Notes: a model not told the origin generated them from the letters alone. A stretch of 26,582 bases of DNA from JBFKUL01 sp041635755 (GCA_041635755.1 JBFKUL010000007.1:1-26582); one strand, 5' to 3'. Counted from the stretch's first letter, positions 1-7,195 are shown. Numbers and translations: made by a program.

Positions 1-179
1 CCCGCGACGCGGGTGACGGTGACATCGGCGGAGCGCACGCCAAGCCGTGCGAGTTCGCCCTGCGCGCCCTCGAGGAGTCGCGCGCAAATCTGATCGTTGA
101 AGCGGCTCACTGCGATGCCCACGCGCAGGCCGGCACCTTCCGCGCCCGCCTCGATGGGACGGAATTCCGGCTGCGTCAT
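1..179 (-). CDS. ribH: 6,7-dimethyl-8-ribityllumazine synthase, N-terminal part (cut by window edge)
   Basis: This is the first ~59 codons of lumazine synthase, which condenses 5-amino-6-ribitylaminouracil with 3,4-dihydroxy-2-butanone 4-phosphate in the penultimate step of riboflavin synthesis. The translation starts MTQPEFRPIE and contains GLRVGIAVSRFNDQICARLL, matching the first beta strand and the substrate-binding 'SRFN' segment of the family. The gene continues past base 1, so the rest cannot be judged. It starts only 3 bases after the ribB stop codon on the same strand. The two are therefore almost certainly co-transcribed, and ribB supplies one of the two RibH substrates. Confidence 0.9.
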   Translation of the reverse strand, partial: MTQPEFRPIEAGAEGAGLRVGIAVSRFNDQICARLLEGAQGELARLGVRSADVTVTRVA

Positions 180-182
180 GGT

Positions 183-1304
183 TTACGCCTTGTGGCGCGG
201 CAGCTCGGCGTAGCCGGCGACTTCGAGTCCGAAGCCCGCCATGCTCGGCATCTTGCGCGGCTCGGCCATCAGCTTCATCTTGCCGACGCCGAGATCACGC
301 AGGATCTGCGCGCCGATGCCGTAGGTGCGGAGGTCGCGGCTGCGCGGCTCGGCGTGGGGCAGCTCGGCGTCGGCGAGCCGCGCCTCGATGCCGGCATCGG
401 ACTGGGCACTGTTGAGCAGCACTGCGACGCCTCTGCCCGCGCGTGCGATCGCGGCCAGCGCCTCGCCCACGCTCCAGGAGTGAGGACCCGGCCCGATGTC
501 GAGCAGATCGAGTACCGAGAGTGGCTCGTGCACGCGCACCAGCGTTTCCTCGTCGGCGCGCGGCGTGCCGCGCACCAGCGCGAGGTGCACACCGCCGTTC
601 GGCGCATCGCGGTAGGCGACCAGATGAAAGCGCCCGTGCGCGGTCTCTATGTCGCGCTCATGCACCCGCCGCACCAGCGATTCGTTGGCGTTTCGATACT
701 GAATCAGGTCGGTGATGGTGCCGATGCGCAGACCGTGCCGCGCTGCAAATTCGGCGAGCTCCGGCAGCCGCGCCATGCTACCGTCGTCGTTCATGATCTC
801 GCACAGCACCGCGGCGGGCGTCAGGCCCGCAAGGCGCGCGAGGTCGCAGCATGCCTCGGTGTGCCCGGCGCGCACCAGCACGCCCCCAGGCTCGGCGATC
901 AGCGGGAAGACATGCCCGGGCTGCACGATGTCCTCGGCGCGCGCATCCGCCGCGCACGCGACGCGCACGGTGCGCGCGCGGTCGTGCGCCGAGATGCCGG
1001 TGGTGACGCCCTCGGCGGCCTCGATCGAGACGGTGAAGTTCGTGCCGTGCTGCGACCGGTTGACTGGCACCATCGGCGACAGATTGAGCTGATGCGCGCG
1101 CTCGGCCGTGATCGCGAGGCAGACCAAGCCGCGTGCGTGCTTGGCCATGAAGTTGATCAGCTCCGGCGTGACGTGCTCCGCAGCGAATACCAGGTCGCCC
1201 TCGTTCTCGCGGTCCTCCTCGTCCACCAGCACGACCATGCGTCCGGCGCGCAGCTCGGCGACAATCTCGGTGATGGGGCTGATGGCGGTGGCTTCGCGGC
1301 GCAT
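183..1304 (-). CDS. ribB: 3,4-dihydroxy-2-butanone 4-phosphate synthase fused to a degenerate GTP cyclohydrolase II domain (RibBX type)
   Basis: 373 residues. The N-terminal ~200 residues are a complete DHBP synthase, which converts ribulose 5-phosphate to DHBP and formate. They include the acidic metal/substrate loop DEEDRENEGD near residues 28-37, HGTNF, and the later GHTEA and NDDGSMAR motifs. The C-terminal ~160 residues follow the GTP cyclohydrolase II fold but lack its zinc cysteines: where RibA has a VHSEC...RCDCG stretch, this protein reads VRVHEPLSVLDLLDIGPG with no cysteine. The end, RTYGIGAQILRDLG followed by PRKMPSMAGFGLEV, is intact. Such 'RibBX' proteins are known in Proteobacteria. 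I infer that this half has no cyclohydrolase activity, so a separate ribA is expected elsewhere. The gene leads a ribB-ribH transcript with its own promoter. Confidence 0.93.
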   Translation of the reverse strand: MRREATAISPITEIVAELRAGRMVVLVDEEDRENEGDLVFAAEHVTPELINFMAKHARGLVCLAITAERAHQLNLSPMVPVNRSQHGTNFTVSIEAAEGVTTGISAHDRARTVRVACAADARAEDIVQPGHVFPLIAEPGGVLVRAGHTEACCDLARLAGLTPAAVLCEIMNDDGSMARLPELAEFAARHGLRIGTITDLIQYRNANESLVRRVHERDIETAHGRFHLVAYRDAPNGGVHLALVRGTPRADEETLVRVHEPLSVLDLLDIGPGPHSWSVGEALAAIARAGRGVAVLLNSAQSDAGIEARLADAELPHAEPRSRDLRTYGIGAQILRDLGVGKMKLMAEPRKMPSMAGFGLEVAGYAELPRHKA

Positions 1305-1346
1305 GACTGTTCCGGCTGCGATGCAGGCGGTTCGGGGACGGAGCCG

Positions 1347-1352
1347 ATTATA
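1347..1352 (-). promoter_or_regulatory. Probable sigma-70 -10 box for ribB-ribH
   Basis: The minus strand reads TATAAT, a perfect -10 box, in the context GGCGTATAATCGG. It lies 42 bases upstream of the ribB ATG, giving a predicted leader of about 36 nt. No good -35 box is visible at 16-18 bp, because that region lies inside the rplS terminator stem. The leader is too short for an FMN riboswitch. Confidence 0.55.
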
Positions 1353-1367
1353 CGCCGGGGGTGAAAA

Positions 1368-1398
1368 GCAAAACGGGGCGCCAGGCGCCCCGTTTTGC
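1368..1398 (-). terminator. Rho-independent terminator after rplS (possibly bidirectional)
   Basis: A perfect 15-bp inverted repeat (GCAAAACGGGGCGCC / GGCGCCCCGTTTTGC) is separated by a single base; in RNA the loop would open a few pairs. On the minus strand the stem ends in TTTTGC and is followed by TTTTC. It sits 30 bp past the rplS stop codon and ends the rpsP-rimM-trmD-rplS transcript before ribB. Confidence 0.85.
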
Positions 1399-1427
1399 GG
1401 TCTGCGGGAACAACCGACGCGAAACGA

Positions 1428-1811
1428 TTACTCCTGGACGTCGCCCTCGACGCCGGCGCCGCCGATCTTCTCGCGGATACGCGCCGACTTGCCCGAGCGG
1501 CCGCGCAGGTAATAGAGCTTGGCGCGGCGCACGTCGCCCTTGCGCTTGAGCTCGATCGATGCGATCAGCGGCGAATACGTCTGGAAGGTGCGCTCGACGC
1601 CCTCGCCCGAGGAGATCTTGCGCACGATGAAGGAGGAGTTGAGGCCGCGGTTGCGCTTGGCGACCACCACACCCTCGTACGCCTGCACACGCTTGCGCTC
1701 GCCCTCGACCACCTTGACGTTCACTACCACGGTGTCGCCCGGCGAAAAGTCGGGAATGGTTGCGCCGAGCCGCTTGATTTCTTCCTGCTCGATCTTCTGA
1801 ATAAGGTTCAT
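1428..1811 (-). CDS. rplS: 50S ribosomal protein L19
   Basis: 127 residues starting MNLIQKIEQEE, a 50S subunit protein at the interface with 30S. Conserved features include FSPGDTVVVNVKVVEG, RVQAYEGVVVAKRNRGLNSS, ERTFQTYSPLI and RRAKLYYLRGRSGKSARI, covering essentially the whole family length. The frame is open six codons further upstream, but the ATG at 1811 matches the conserved L19 start, with GGACAGGA in front of it. The acidic tail GGAGVEGDVQE is a slight C-terminal extension. It is the last gene of the rpsP-rimM-trmD-rplS operon and is followed by a strong terminator. It is separated from trmD by about 99 bp that carry one copy of a 45-bp repeat. Confidence 0.97.
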   Translation of the reverse strand: MNLIQKIEQEEIKRLGATIPDFSPGDTVVVNVKVVEGERKRVQAYEGVVVAKRNRGLNSSFIVRKISSGEGVERTFQTYSPLIASIELKRKGDVRRAKLYYLRGRSGKSARIREKIGGAGVEGDVQE

Positions 1812-1855
1812 GGTCCTGTCCGTTCTCAATGTGCCAGAAATGCCTAACGTTTCTT

Positions 1856-1900
1856 TGGTTGGGGAGGGGGTGCGGGAGAACCGTTGGGATCCCCTGCTCC
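1856..1900. repeat. 45-bp GC-rich repeat, copy A (trmD-rplS spacer)
   Basis: This copy and the one at 1932-1976 share an identical core, GGTTGGGGAGGGGGTGCGGG, and differ at only about four positions overall. The two are in the same orientation with a 31-bp spacer of unrelated sequence. This copy lies in the non-coding gap between trmD and rplS. Its potential hairpin is imperfect, unlike that of copy B. The pair looks like a small dispersed intergenic repeat rather than an insertion sequence. Confidence 0.75.
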
Positions 1901-1910
1901 CATTAAACCT

Positions 1911-2714
1911 TTAACGCCGTCTCCCGCCTTTCGGTTGGGGAGGGGGTGCGGGGGAACCGTAGGGTTCCCCTGCTCTGATTTCTTGCTGAAACTCTTCCAG
2001 CAACGCACTCTCTTCCTTACTCAACTGCCTCGCCGCGATCAGCTCGGGTCGCTTCTGCCAGGTCCGTCCCAGCGATTGCTTTAACCTCCAGCGCCGGATC
2101 TTCTCGTGGTGCCCGCTAAGCAGCACCTCGGGCACCGGCTCTCCCGCATACACCTCCGGCCGGGTGTACTGCGGGCAATCGAGCAGCCCCGCTACGAACG
2201 ACTCCTCGGCCGCCGAAAGCTCGTCGTTCAGCGCTCCGGGCAGCTGGCGCACGACCGCGTCGATCACCGCCATCGCCGCCAGCTCTCCGCCTGAGAGCAC
2301 GTAATCTCCGAGCGATACCTCTTCATTCACTCGCCGGCGAAGGAGCCGTTCATCGACGCCTTCGTAGCGCCCGCATAGCAGCGTCAGCTGCCGCTCACCC
2401 GCCAGCTCGAGCACCTTCGCGTGATCGAGCCGCTTTCCCTGCGGCGAGAGGTACACCACTTTGGCCTGCGTCCCGCCTTGCGCCGCACGCACCGCGTCGA
2501 GCGCCTTTTCCAGCGGCTCGACCAGCATCACCATGCCGGGACCACCGCCATACGGCCGGTCATCGACCGTCCGGTAGTTGTCTTGCGTGAAATCCCGTGG
2601 ATTCCATAGTTCAAGGCGCCAAAGCCCTGTTTCCAGCGCCCGCCGCGTCACGCCGCTTTGCGTTACCGCAGCGAACATCTCCGGAAACAGCGTCACCACA
2701 TCGAAGCGGATCAT
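1911..2714 (-). CDS. trmD: tRNA (guanine-N1)-methyltransferase TrmD
   Basis: 267 residues. It methylates N1 of G37 in tRNAs, using S-adenosylmethionine bound in a trefoil-knot (SPOUT) fold. Clear family motifs are MIRFDVVTLFPEMF at the start, DDRPYGGGPGMVM near 51-63, LLCGRYEGVDERL near 112-124, SLGDYVLSGGELAAM near 133-147, and RRWRLKQSLGRTW in the C-terminal tRNA-binding domain. The family normally ends soon after a segment like LLEEFQQEI. Here about 18 further residues, rich in Pro, Gly and Arg (AGEPYGSPAPPPQPKGGRRR at the very end), are encoded by a 45-bp repeat. The gene starts 12 bp after rimM in the standard rpsP-rimM-trmD-rplS operon. The core enzyme looks intact. Confidence 0.96.
   Translation of the reverse strand: MIRFDVVTLFPEMFAAVTQSGVTRRALETGLWRLELWNPRDFTQDNYRTVDDRPYGGGPGMVMLVEPLEKALDAVRAAQGGTQAKVVYLSPQGKRLDHAKVLELAGERQLTLLCGRYEGVDERLLRRRVNEEVSLGDYVLSGGELAAMAVIDAVVRQLPGALNDELSAAEESFVAGLLDCPQYTRPEVYAGEPVPEVLLSGHHEKIRRWRLKQSLGRTWQKRPELIAARQLSKEESALLEEFQQEIRAGEPYGSPAPPPQPKGGRRR
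1932..1976. repeat. 45-bp GC-rich repeat, copy B (inside the 3' end of trmD)
   Basis: This is the second copy of the 45-bp unit seen at 1856-1900. It contains a perfect hairpin, GGGGAACC / GGTTCCCC, with a short loop. It lies within the trmD reading frame and encodes most of the unusual Pro/Gly/Arg-rich tail of the protein. Confidence 0.75.
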
Positions 2715-2726
2715 GCGCGTCGCCGC

Positions 2727-3194
2727 TCACCAGTCCGCTTGCCACTCGACCTCGATCGTTCGCGCCTCGAGATCGACCCTTCGGACCACGTCCGGCACCC
2801 AGGGCAACAGCCGCCTGCGATCGCCGTCCACTTCCATCACGTCGTGCGCGCCGTTCGAGAACAGCTGCCGCACGATCCCGAGCGACTCGCCACCCGGTCC
2901 CAGCACTTTCAAGCCGACCAGGTCGACCCAATAGTATTGTCCTTCCCCGAGCTCGGCCAGCGCGCCGCGCGGCACCGAGACCGTGGCACCTTTCAGCGCC
3001 AGCGCCTGCTCGCGGGTCCCGATCCCAGCGAGCTTCGCGAGCAGGTTGCCCGAGTGCGGCCGCGCTTCCTGCAGCTGGTATGCCTTGCCGCCGAGCCACC
3101 AGCTCGGGTGCGCTGCGAGCGCATCGACCTCTGCGCTGTAAGGCAGCACCTTGATCCAGCCGCGCACGCCGTAGGACCCGGCGACGCGGCCCAT
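2727..3194 (-). CDS. rimM: 16S rRNA processing / 30S maturation factor RimM
   Basis: 155 residues from the chosen ATG. RimM binds ribosomal protein S19 and helps assemble the 30S head. The N-terminal RimM domain shows MGRVAGSYGVRGWIKV. The C-terminal PRC-barrel region contains GQYYWVDLVGLKV, then SNGAHDVMEV, RRLLPWVPDVV and IEVEWQADW, as expected for the family. The frame stays open far upstream, but that extension overlaps rpsP and has no family similarity. The ATG at 3194 gives a slightly short N-terminus. A TTG at 3203 would add three residues (LIE) and bring the start closer to homologues, so it remains possible. The gene lies 13 bp after the rpsP stop and 12 bp before trmD. Confidence 0.93.
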   Translation of the reverse strand: MGRVAGSYGVRGWIKVLPYSAEVDALAAHPSWWLGGKAYQLQEARPHSGNLLAKLAGIGTREQALALKGATVSVPRGALAELGEGQYYWVDLVGLKVLGPGGESLGIVRQLFSNGAHDVMEVDGDRRRLLPWVPDVVRRVDLEARTIEVEWQADW

Positions 3195-3207
3195 CTCGAT
3201 CAATCGC

Positions 3208-3459
3208 TCAGGCGGCCTTCTTGCCAAACTGCTTGACGAGCCGCAGCACCGTGGGCGAGAGCTGCGCGCCCTGGCCCTGCCAGTGCTTGAGGCGCTCCAG
3301 GTCGACGCGCAGCGATTCACGCCCTTCGGGCGCCTTCGGATCGTAGAAGCCGACACGCTCGATGAAGCGGCCGTCGCGGGCGCGGCGCGAGTCGGCCACG
3401 ACCAGATTGTAAAAGGGCCGTTTCTTGGCGCCGCCTCGCGCCAGTCGAATCACCACCAT
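3208..3459 (-). CDS. rpsP: 30S ribosomal protein S16
   Basis: 83 residues starting MVVIRLARGGAKKRPFYNLV, the highly conserved S16 N-terminus. It is followed by VADSRRARDGRFIERVGFYDP and ERLKHWQGQGAQLSPTV. S16 is required for 30S assembly. The frame is open 26 codons further upstream, but the ATG at 3459 is the family start and has GGGGA about 7 bases ahead of it. It is the first gene of the rpsP-rimM-trmD-rplS operon, with a consensus -10 box about 34 bases upstream. Confidence 0.97.
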   Translation of the reverse strand: MVVIRLARGGAKKRPFYNLVVADSRRARDGRFIERVGFYDPKAPEGRESLRVDLERLKHWQGQGAQLSPTVLRLVKQFGKKAA

Positions 3460-3492
3460 TGGGAATCCCCGTCGAACCGCGAAAAGGCGCGG

Positions 3493-3498
3493 ATTATA
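3493..3498 (-). promoter_or_regulatory. Probable -10 box of the rpsP operon promoter
   Basis: The minus strand reads TATAAT in the context GCGTATAATCCGC, 33 bases before the rpsP ATG. A TTGCTG at 3518-3523 could be the -35 box, but at a long 19-bp spacing. The ten bases GCGTATAATC are identical to those around the ribB -10 box. Confidence 0.55.
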
Positions 3499-3558
3499 CG
3501 CGACTTTTTGGCTCCGCAGCAAGGCGGGAGCGGGCACTCCGGGCGCGCAACCGGCGCT

Positions 3559-4908
3559 TCAACGCATGCCCGAAAAACCGCCTTTCATGGCGCGCATCAT
3601 GCGGGCCATGCCGCCCTTTTTCATCTGTTTCATCATGGCCTGCATCTGCTCGAACTGCTTGAGCAGGCGGTTGACCTCCTGCACGCTGACCCCGGCGCCG
3701 GCGGCGATGCGGCGCTTGCGCGAGGCCTTGATGATCTCGGGGCGCGCGCGCTCGCCTCGCGTCATCGAATTGATGATGCCCTCGATGCGGCGCATCTGCT
3801 TGCCATCGGTGAGCTGCGCCGGGTCGACGCCGCCCGCCAGTTGCGCCGGCAGCTTGTCCACGAGCGCGGAGAGCCCGCCCATCTTGTTCATCTGCTGGAT
3901 CTGCGCCTTGAAATCTTCGAAGTCGAAGCCCTTGCCCTTCTTGAGCTTTTCGGCAAGCTGCTTGGCCTCCTCGACGTCGACCTGCTTGTGCGCTTCCTCG
4001 ACCAGCGAAAGGATGTCGCCCATGCCAAGGATGCGCGAAGCCATGCGCTCGGGGTGAAAGGGCTCCAGGCCCGAAAGCTTCTCGCCGGTACCGATGAACT
4101 TGATCGGCTTGCCGGTGACCTGGCGCACCGAAAGCGCCGCGCCGCCGCGTGCATCGCCATCGAGCTTGGTGAGCATCACCCCGGTGAGGGGCAGACGCTC
4201 GTTGAACACCTTCGAGACGTTGACCGCGTCCTGGCCCTGCATCGCGTCGACCACGAACAGCGTCTCGGCAGGCTCGAGCGCTGCATGCAGCGCCGCGATC
4301 TCCTGCATCATCGCCTCGTCGATCGCCAGGCGTCCCGCAGTGTCGACGATCAGGACGTCGAAGTATCGGGTGCGCGCGTGCTCAAGCGCGCGGCGCGCGA
4401 TCTCGATCGGCTTGTCGCCGACCGATGATGCGAAAAACTCGGCACCGGCCTGGCTCGACACGGTGCGCAGCTGCTCGATGGCTGCGGGACGATACACGTC
4501 GCAGGACACGAGCAGCACCTTTTTCTTCCGCTCGCGCAGCAGCCGCGCGAGCTTGCCGCAGCTGGTGGTTTTGCCCGAACCCTGCAGACCCGCCATCAGG
4601 ATCACCGCGGGCGGGCGCGTGGCGAGATCGAGCTCGACGTTCGCCTCGCCCATCAGGCGGGTCAGCTCGCGGTGCACTACACCGACCAGCGCCTGGCCGG
4701 GCGAGAGGCTGCCGACCACTTCCTCGCCGAGGGCCTGTTCCTTTACCGCGCCGATGAAATCCCGCACCACGGGGAGCGCGCAGTCGGCTTCGAGCAGCGC
4801 AACGCGGATCTCGCGCAGCGCGTCCTGGATGTTGGATTCAGTGAGCCGAGCCTCGCCGCGAAGGGTCTTGGCGATGCGCGCAAGTCGGTTGGTCAGGTTC
4901 TCGAGCAT
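3559..4908 (-). CDS. ffh: Signal recognition particle protein Ffh (SRP54)
   Basis: 449 residues, the GTPase of the signal recognition particle, which binds 4.5S RNA and signal sequences and hands ribosomes to FtsY at the membrane. The order is the N domain (1-~90), the G domain with P-loop GLQGSGKTT (107-115), DTAGR (189-193) and TKLDGDARGG (247-256), and a C-terminal M domain from about 300. The M domain holds the RNA-binding segment SMTRGERARPEIIKASRKRR and a methionine-rich tail (MQAMMKQMKKGGMARMMRAM). Length is normal. It is divergent from ypjD, with 45 bp between the starts, and upstream of rpsP on the same strand; a separate promoter for rpsP lies in the 99-bp gap between them. Confidence 0.98.
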   Translation of the reverse strand: MLENLTNRLARIAKTLRGEARLTESNIQDALREIRVALLEADCALPVVRDFIGAVKEQALGEEVVGSLSPGQALVGVVHRELTRLMGEANVELDLATRPPAVILMAGLQGSGKTTSCGKLARLLRERKKKVLLVSCDVYRPAAIEQLRTVSSQAGAEFFASSVGDKPIEIARRALEHARTRYFDVLIVDTAGRLAIDEAMMQEIAALHAALEPAETLFVVDAMQGQDAVNVSKVFNERLPLTGVMLTKLDGDARGGAALSVRQVTGKPIKFIGTGEKLSGLEPFHPERMASRILGMGDILSLVEEAHKQVDVEEAKQLAEKLKKGKGFDFEDFKAQIQQMNKMGGLSALVDKLPAQLAGGVDPAQLTDGKQMRRIEGIINSMTRGERARPEIIKASRKRRIAAGAGVSVQEVNRLLKQFEQMQAMMKQMKKGGMARMMRAMKGGFSGMR

Positions 4909-4942
4909 CGAGAGCGGGCGCCTCGGCGCGCGCGGGCGCAGT

Positions 4943-4950
4943 GATAAACT
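4943..4950. promoter_or_regulatory. Overlapping divergent -10-like boxes between ffh and ypjD
   Basis: The 45-bp gap between the two starts holds TGATAAACT on the plus strand. This can be read as a -10 for ypjD (GATAAA or TAAACT, weak) and, on the other strand, as TTTATC for ffh. No convincing -35 boxes are visible. Assignment is tentative. Confidence 0.25.
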
Positions 4951-4953
4951 GAA

Positions 4954-5826
4954 ATGATGCCCGACATTCTACTCCCCGGCCTGGCCTGCGCCGCCTACGT
5001 CGGGCTGGCGGCGCATTTCTGGAACACGCGCTGGCGCCCTGCGCGCGGCGTCGACGTGCCGCGCGGCATGCAGGCCTGGGAGCGCGCGGTGCTGCTCTTG
5101 CCACTTGTGCTGCACGGCACTCTGCTCTACAGCGAGCTGATCGCTGCCCCACAGCTGCGCTTCGGCTTCGCACTTGCGCTCTCGGCGATGCTTTGGCTGA
5201 CGGTGCTGTTCTACTGGCTGGAGAGCTTCTTCTACGACCTTGAAGGCATGCAGCCCCCAGCGCTTGCGCTCGCCGCCCTCGCCGTCCCGCTGCCGCTGCT
5301 GTTCGAGGGACGCACCGCGGGCAGCTACGTCGCCACCCTCGGCTTCAAGCTTCACTTGACGCTCGCGATGCTTGCCTACAGCCTGTTCACGATTGCGATC
5401 CTGCACGCGTTGCTCATGGCGTTCGTCGAGCGCCGCTTGCACAGCGCCCATCAGGTCGGCGCGCACCGCGACGACGAGGGCGCCGGACCGCTCGCCGGGC
5501 CGCTTGCGCATCTGCCGCCGCTGCTCACGCTCGAGCGGCTGCTGTTCCGCCAGATTGCCGCGGCGTTCGTGTTGCTCACGCTGACGCTCGCCACTGGCAT
5601 CGCATTCTCCGAGTCGCTGTTCGGCCGCGCGCTCAGCTTCAATCACAAGACGTTGTTCGCGTCCCTGTCGTGGCTCACTTTCGCGGTGCTGCTGGTCGGG
5701 CGGTATTACTACGGCTGGCGCGGCCGCACGGCGCTGCGCTTCACGCTCGCAGGCTTCGTCATGCTGCTGCTCGCGTACGTGGGCAGCCGATTCGTGCTTG
5801 AAGTGATTCTCGGTCGCGGCGCATGA
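4954..5826 (+). CDS. ypjD: CcsA/YpjD-like inner-membrane protein (cytochrome c assembly family)
   Basis: 290 residues with about eight hydrophobic segments, for example near 6-20, 45-62, 70-86, 100-115, 128-155, 203-225, 237-252 and 262-282. It has the size and pattern of the CcsA/HemX-like cytochrome c assembly proteins called YpjD, which sit next to ffh in many Proteobacteria. The exact function of YpjD is unsettled: haem handling is assumed from the family, and I see no catalytic motif that would prove it here. Two ATG codons stand in tandem at 4954 and 4957, and no Shine-Dalgarno is visible. The stop codon overlaps the next start (ATGA), so it is translationally coupled to the corB-type gene. 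Confidence 0.85.
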   Translation: MMPDILLPGLACAAYVGLAAHFWNTRWRPARGVDVPRGMQAWERAVLLLPLVLHGTLLYSELIAAPQLRFGFALALSAMLWLTVLFYWLESFFYDLEGMQPPALALAALAVPLPLLFEGRTAGSYVATLGFKLHLTLAMLAYSLFTIAILHALLMAFVERRLHSAHQVGAHRDDEGAGPLAGPLAHLPPLLTLERLLFRQIAAAFVLLTLTLATGIAFSESLFGRALSFNHKTLFASLSWLTFAVLLVGRYYYGWRGRTALRFTLAGFVMLLLAYVGSRFVLEVILGRGA

Positions 5827-7115
5827 ATACCTCGCCGCACTGGATTGAGTTCGCGGCGCTCGTCGTTCTGCTGATCTTGTCGGGCTTCTTCTCGATCGCC
5901 GAGACCAGCATGATGGCGCTGAACCGCTATCGGCTTAAGCACTTGGTGGCCCAGGACCATGGCGGCGCGCGGCGTGCCTCCGAGCTCCTGCGGCGCACCG
6001 ACCGGCTGCTTGGCATGATCCTGATCGGCAACAACATCGTGAACGCGGCGGCGGCAACGCTCGCGAGCCTGATCGCGGTTGAGTTCTTCGGCCAGGGCAA
6101 GACGGCCTACGCGGCGAGCACGCTCACCATCTCGTTCCTGATCATCGTCTTCGCCGAGATCACACCCAAGGTGATCGGGGCCACCTATCCGGAGAAAATC
6201 GCCCTGCCGCTCGCCTACGTGCTCGGCCCGCTGCAGCGTGTGTTCTTTCCCGCGGTGTGGTTCGTAAACCTGTTTGCGCGGCCGCTGCTGTGGCTCGCCG
6301 GCGTGCGCCCGGAGCGTGACAGCGAGGTCGCCAAGCTCACGCCGGGCGAGATCCGCACGCTGGTGCTCGAGTCCTCGAGCTTCATGCCGAAGAAGCACGT
6401 CTCGATCCTGCTGAACCTGTTCGATCTCGGCAGCATCACGGTGCAGGACATCATGGTGCCGCGCGCGAAGATCGAATCGATCCGGCTCGACGACGACCTG
6501 GATTCGATCGCGCGGCACCTGGCGACCGCCTATCACATGCGCCTGCCGGTGTTTCGCAGCGGTGTCGGCGATGTCGTCGGCGTGCTGCACCTCCGGAAGG
6601 TGCTCGGCCCGCTGCATTCGGGCGGCCTCGACAAGGAGGCGCTCGAGCTGCTGCTCGCCGAGCCCTACTTTGTTCCGGCCACCACCCCGGTGCTGGCGCA
6701 GATGCAGTATTTCCAGGAGAACCGCGAACGCATCGCGCTGGTGGTGGACGAATACGGCGAGCTGATGGGGCTGGTGGCGCTCGAGGACATCATCGAGGAG
6801 ATCATCGGTAAGTTCACTACTTCGCTGCCCTCGGCGGCGCCGGCGCTGTTCTGGGACGAGGAGGGCACCGCGGCCGCGGATGGCGCCATGCCGGTGCGCG
6901 AGGTCAATCGGGCGCTCGGCCTGAATCTGCCCACCGACGGTCCCAAGACGCTGAACGGGCTGATCCTCGAGCACCTTCAGGACATTCCGGAGGCCGATGT
7001 CTCGATCAAGATCGCCGACGTGCCGATGGAAATCGTCCATGCCCAGGGGCGTGCGGTCAAATCCGTGCGCATTTTCCGGCCCCCCGAGCCGGTCGCCGAC
7101 GAGGCTGCGGCGTAG
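5823..7115 (+). CDS. CorB/CorC-type CNNM family membrane protein (DUF21 - CBS pair - CorC_HlyC)
   Basis: 430 residues. The N-terminal DUF21 membrane domain (about 1-190) begins FAALVVLLILSGFFSIAETS, with further segments near 75-88, 100-118 and 125-150. It carries the conserved IGNNIVNAA and FAEITPKVIGA motifs. A CBS-domain pair follows (about 205-330), with VQDIMVPRAKIESI and IALVVDEYGELMGLVALEDI, then a CorC/HlyC C-terminal domain (about 345-425). Relatives (YfjD/CorB, CNNM proteins) are linked to magnesium or cobalt transport or resistance. The substrate here is not proven, and the older 'hemolysin' label is misleading. The start overlaps the ypjD stop by 4 bp, and a short terminator follows at once. 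Confidence 0.93.
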   Translation: MNTSPHWIEFAALVVLLILSGFFSIAETSMMALNRYRLKHLVAQDHGGARRASELLRRTDRLLGMILIGNNIVNAAAATLASLIAVEFFGQGKTAYAASTLTISFLIIVFAEITPKVIGATYPEKIALPLAYVLGPLQRVFFPAVWFVNLFARPLLWLAGVRPERDSEVAKLTPGEIRTLVLESSSFMPKKHVSILLNLFDLGSITVQDIMVPRAKIESIRLDDDLDSIARHLATAYHMRLPVFRSGVGDVVGVLHLRKVLGPLHSGGLDKEALELLLAEPYFVPATTPVLAQMQYFQENRERIALVVDEYGELMGLVALEDIIEEIIGKFTTSLPSAAPALFWDEEGTAAADGAMPVREVNRALGLNLPTDGPKTLNGLILEHLQDIPEADVSIKIADVPMEIVHAQGRAVKSVRIFRPPEPVADEAAA

Positions 7116-7132
7116 CCCGAAAAAGGGCTTTT
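7114..7132 (+). terminator. Short terminator after the ypjD-corB pair
   Basis: AGCCC and GGGCT pair around a GAAAAA loop and run straight into TTTT. The stem has only 5 bp and begins in the corB stop codon. It is a weak but plausible rho-independent terminator. Confidence 0.5.
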
Positions 7133-7195
7133 CTGAGGAATTTTTGGCGCCTGAAAGTCAAGATCCGTCAGCGCCTTACGCGTGAAACCTTAGGC

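Noticed and set aside
1305..1427. FMN riboswitch upstream of ribB
   Set aside because: The predicted leader is about 36 nt and the remaining space is a terminator. There is no room for the roughly 120-nt aptamer and none of its conserved segments are visible.
1428..1829. Longer rplS product starting at 1829
   Set aside because: The six extra residues (MRTDRT) are not part of L19; the ATG at 1811 gives the conserved start and has a better placed ribosome binding site.
5709..7040. Long open frame (443 codons) on the minus strand opposite the corB-type gene
   Set aside because: It mirrors an intact CNNM-family gene codon for codon, has a charge-rich low-complexity composition with no recognisable domain, and is the usual GC-rich antisense shadow.
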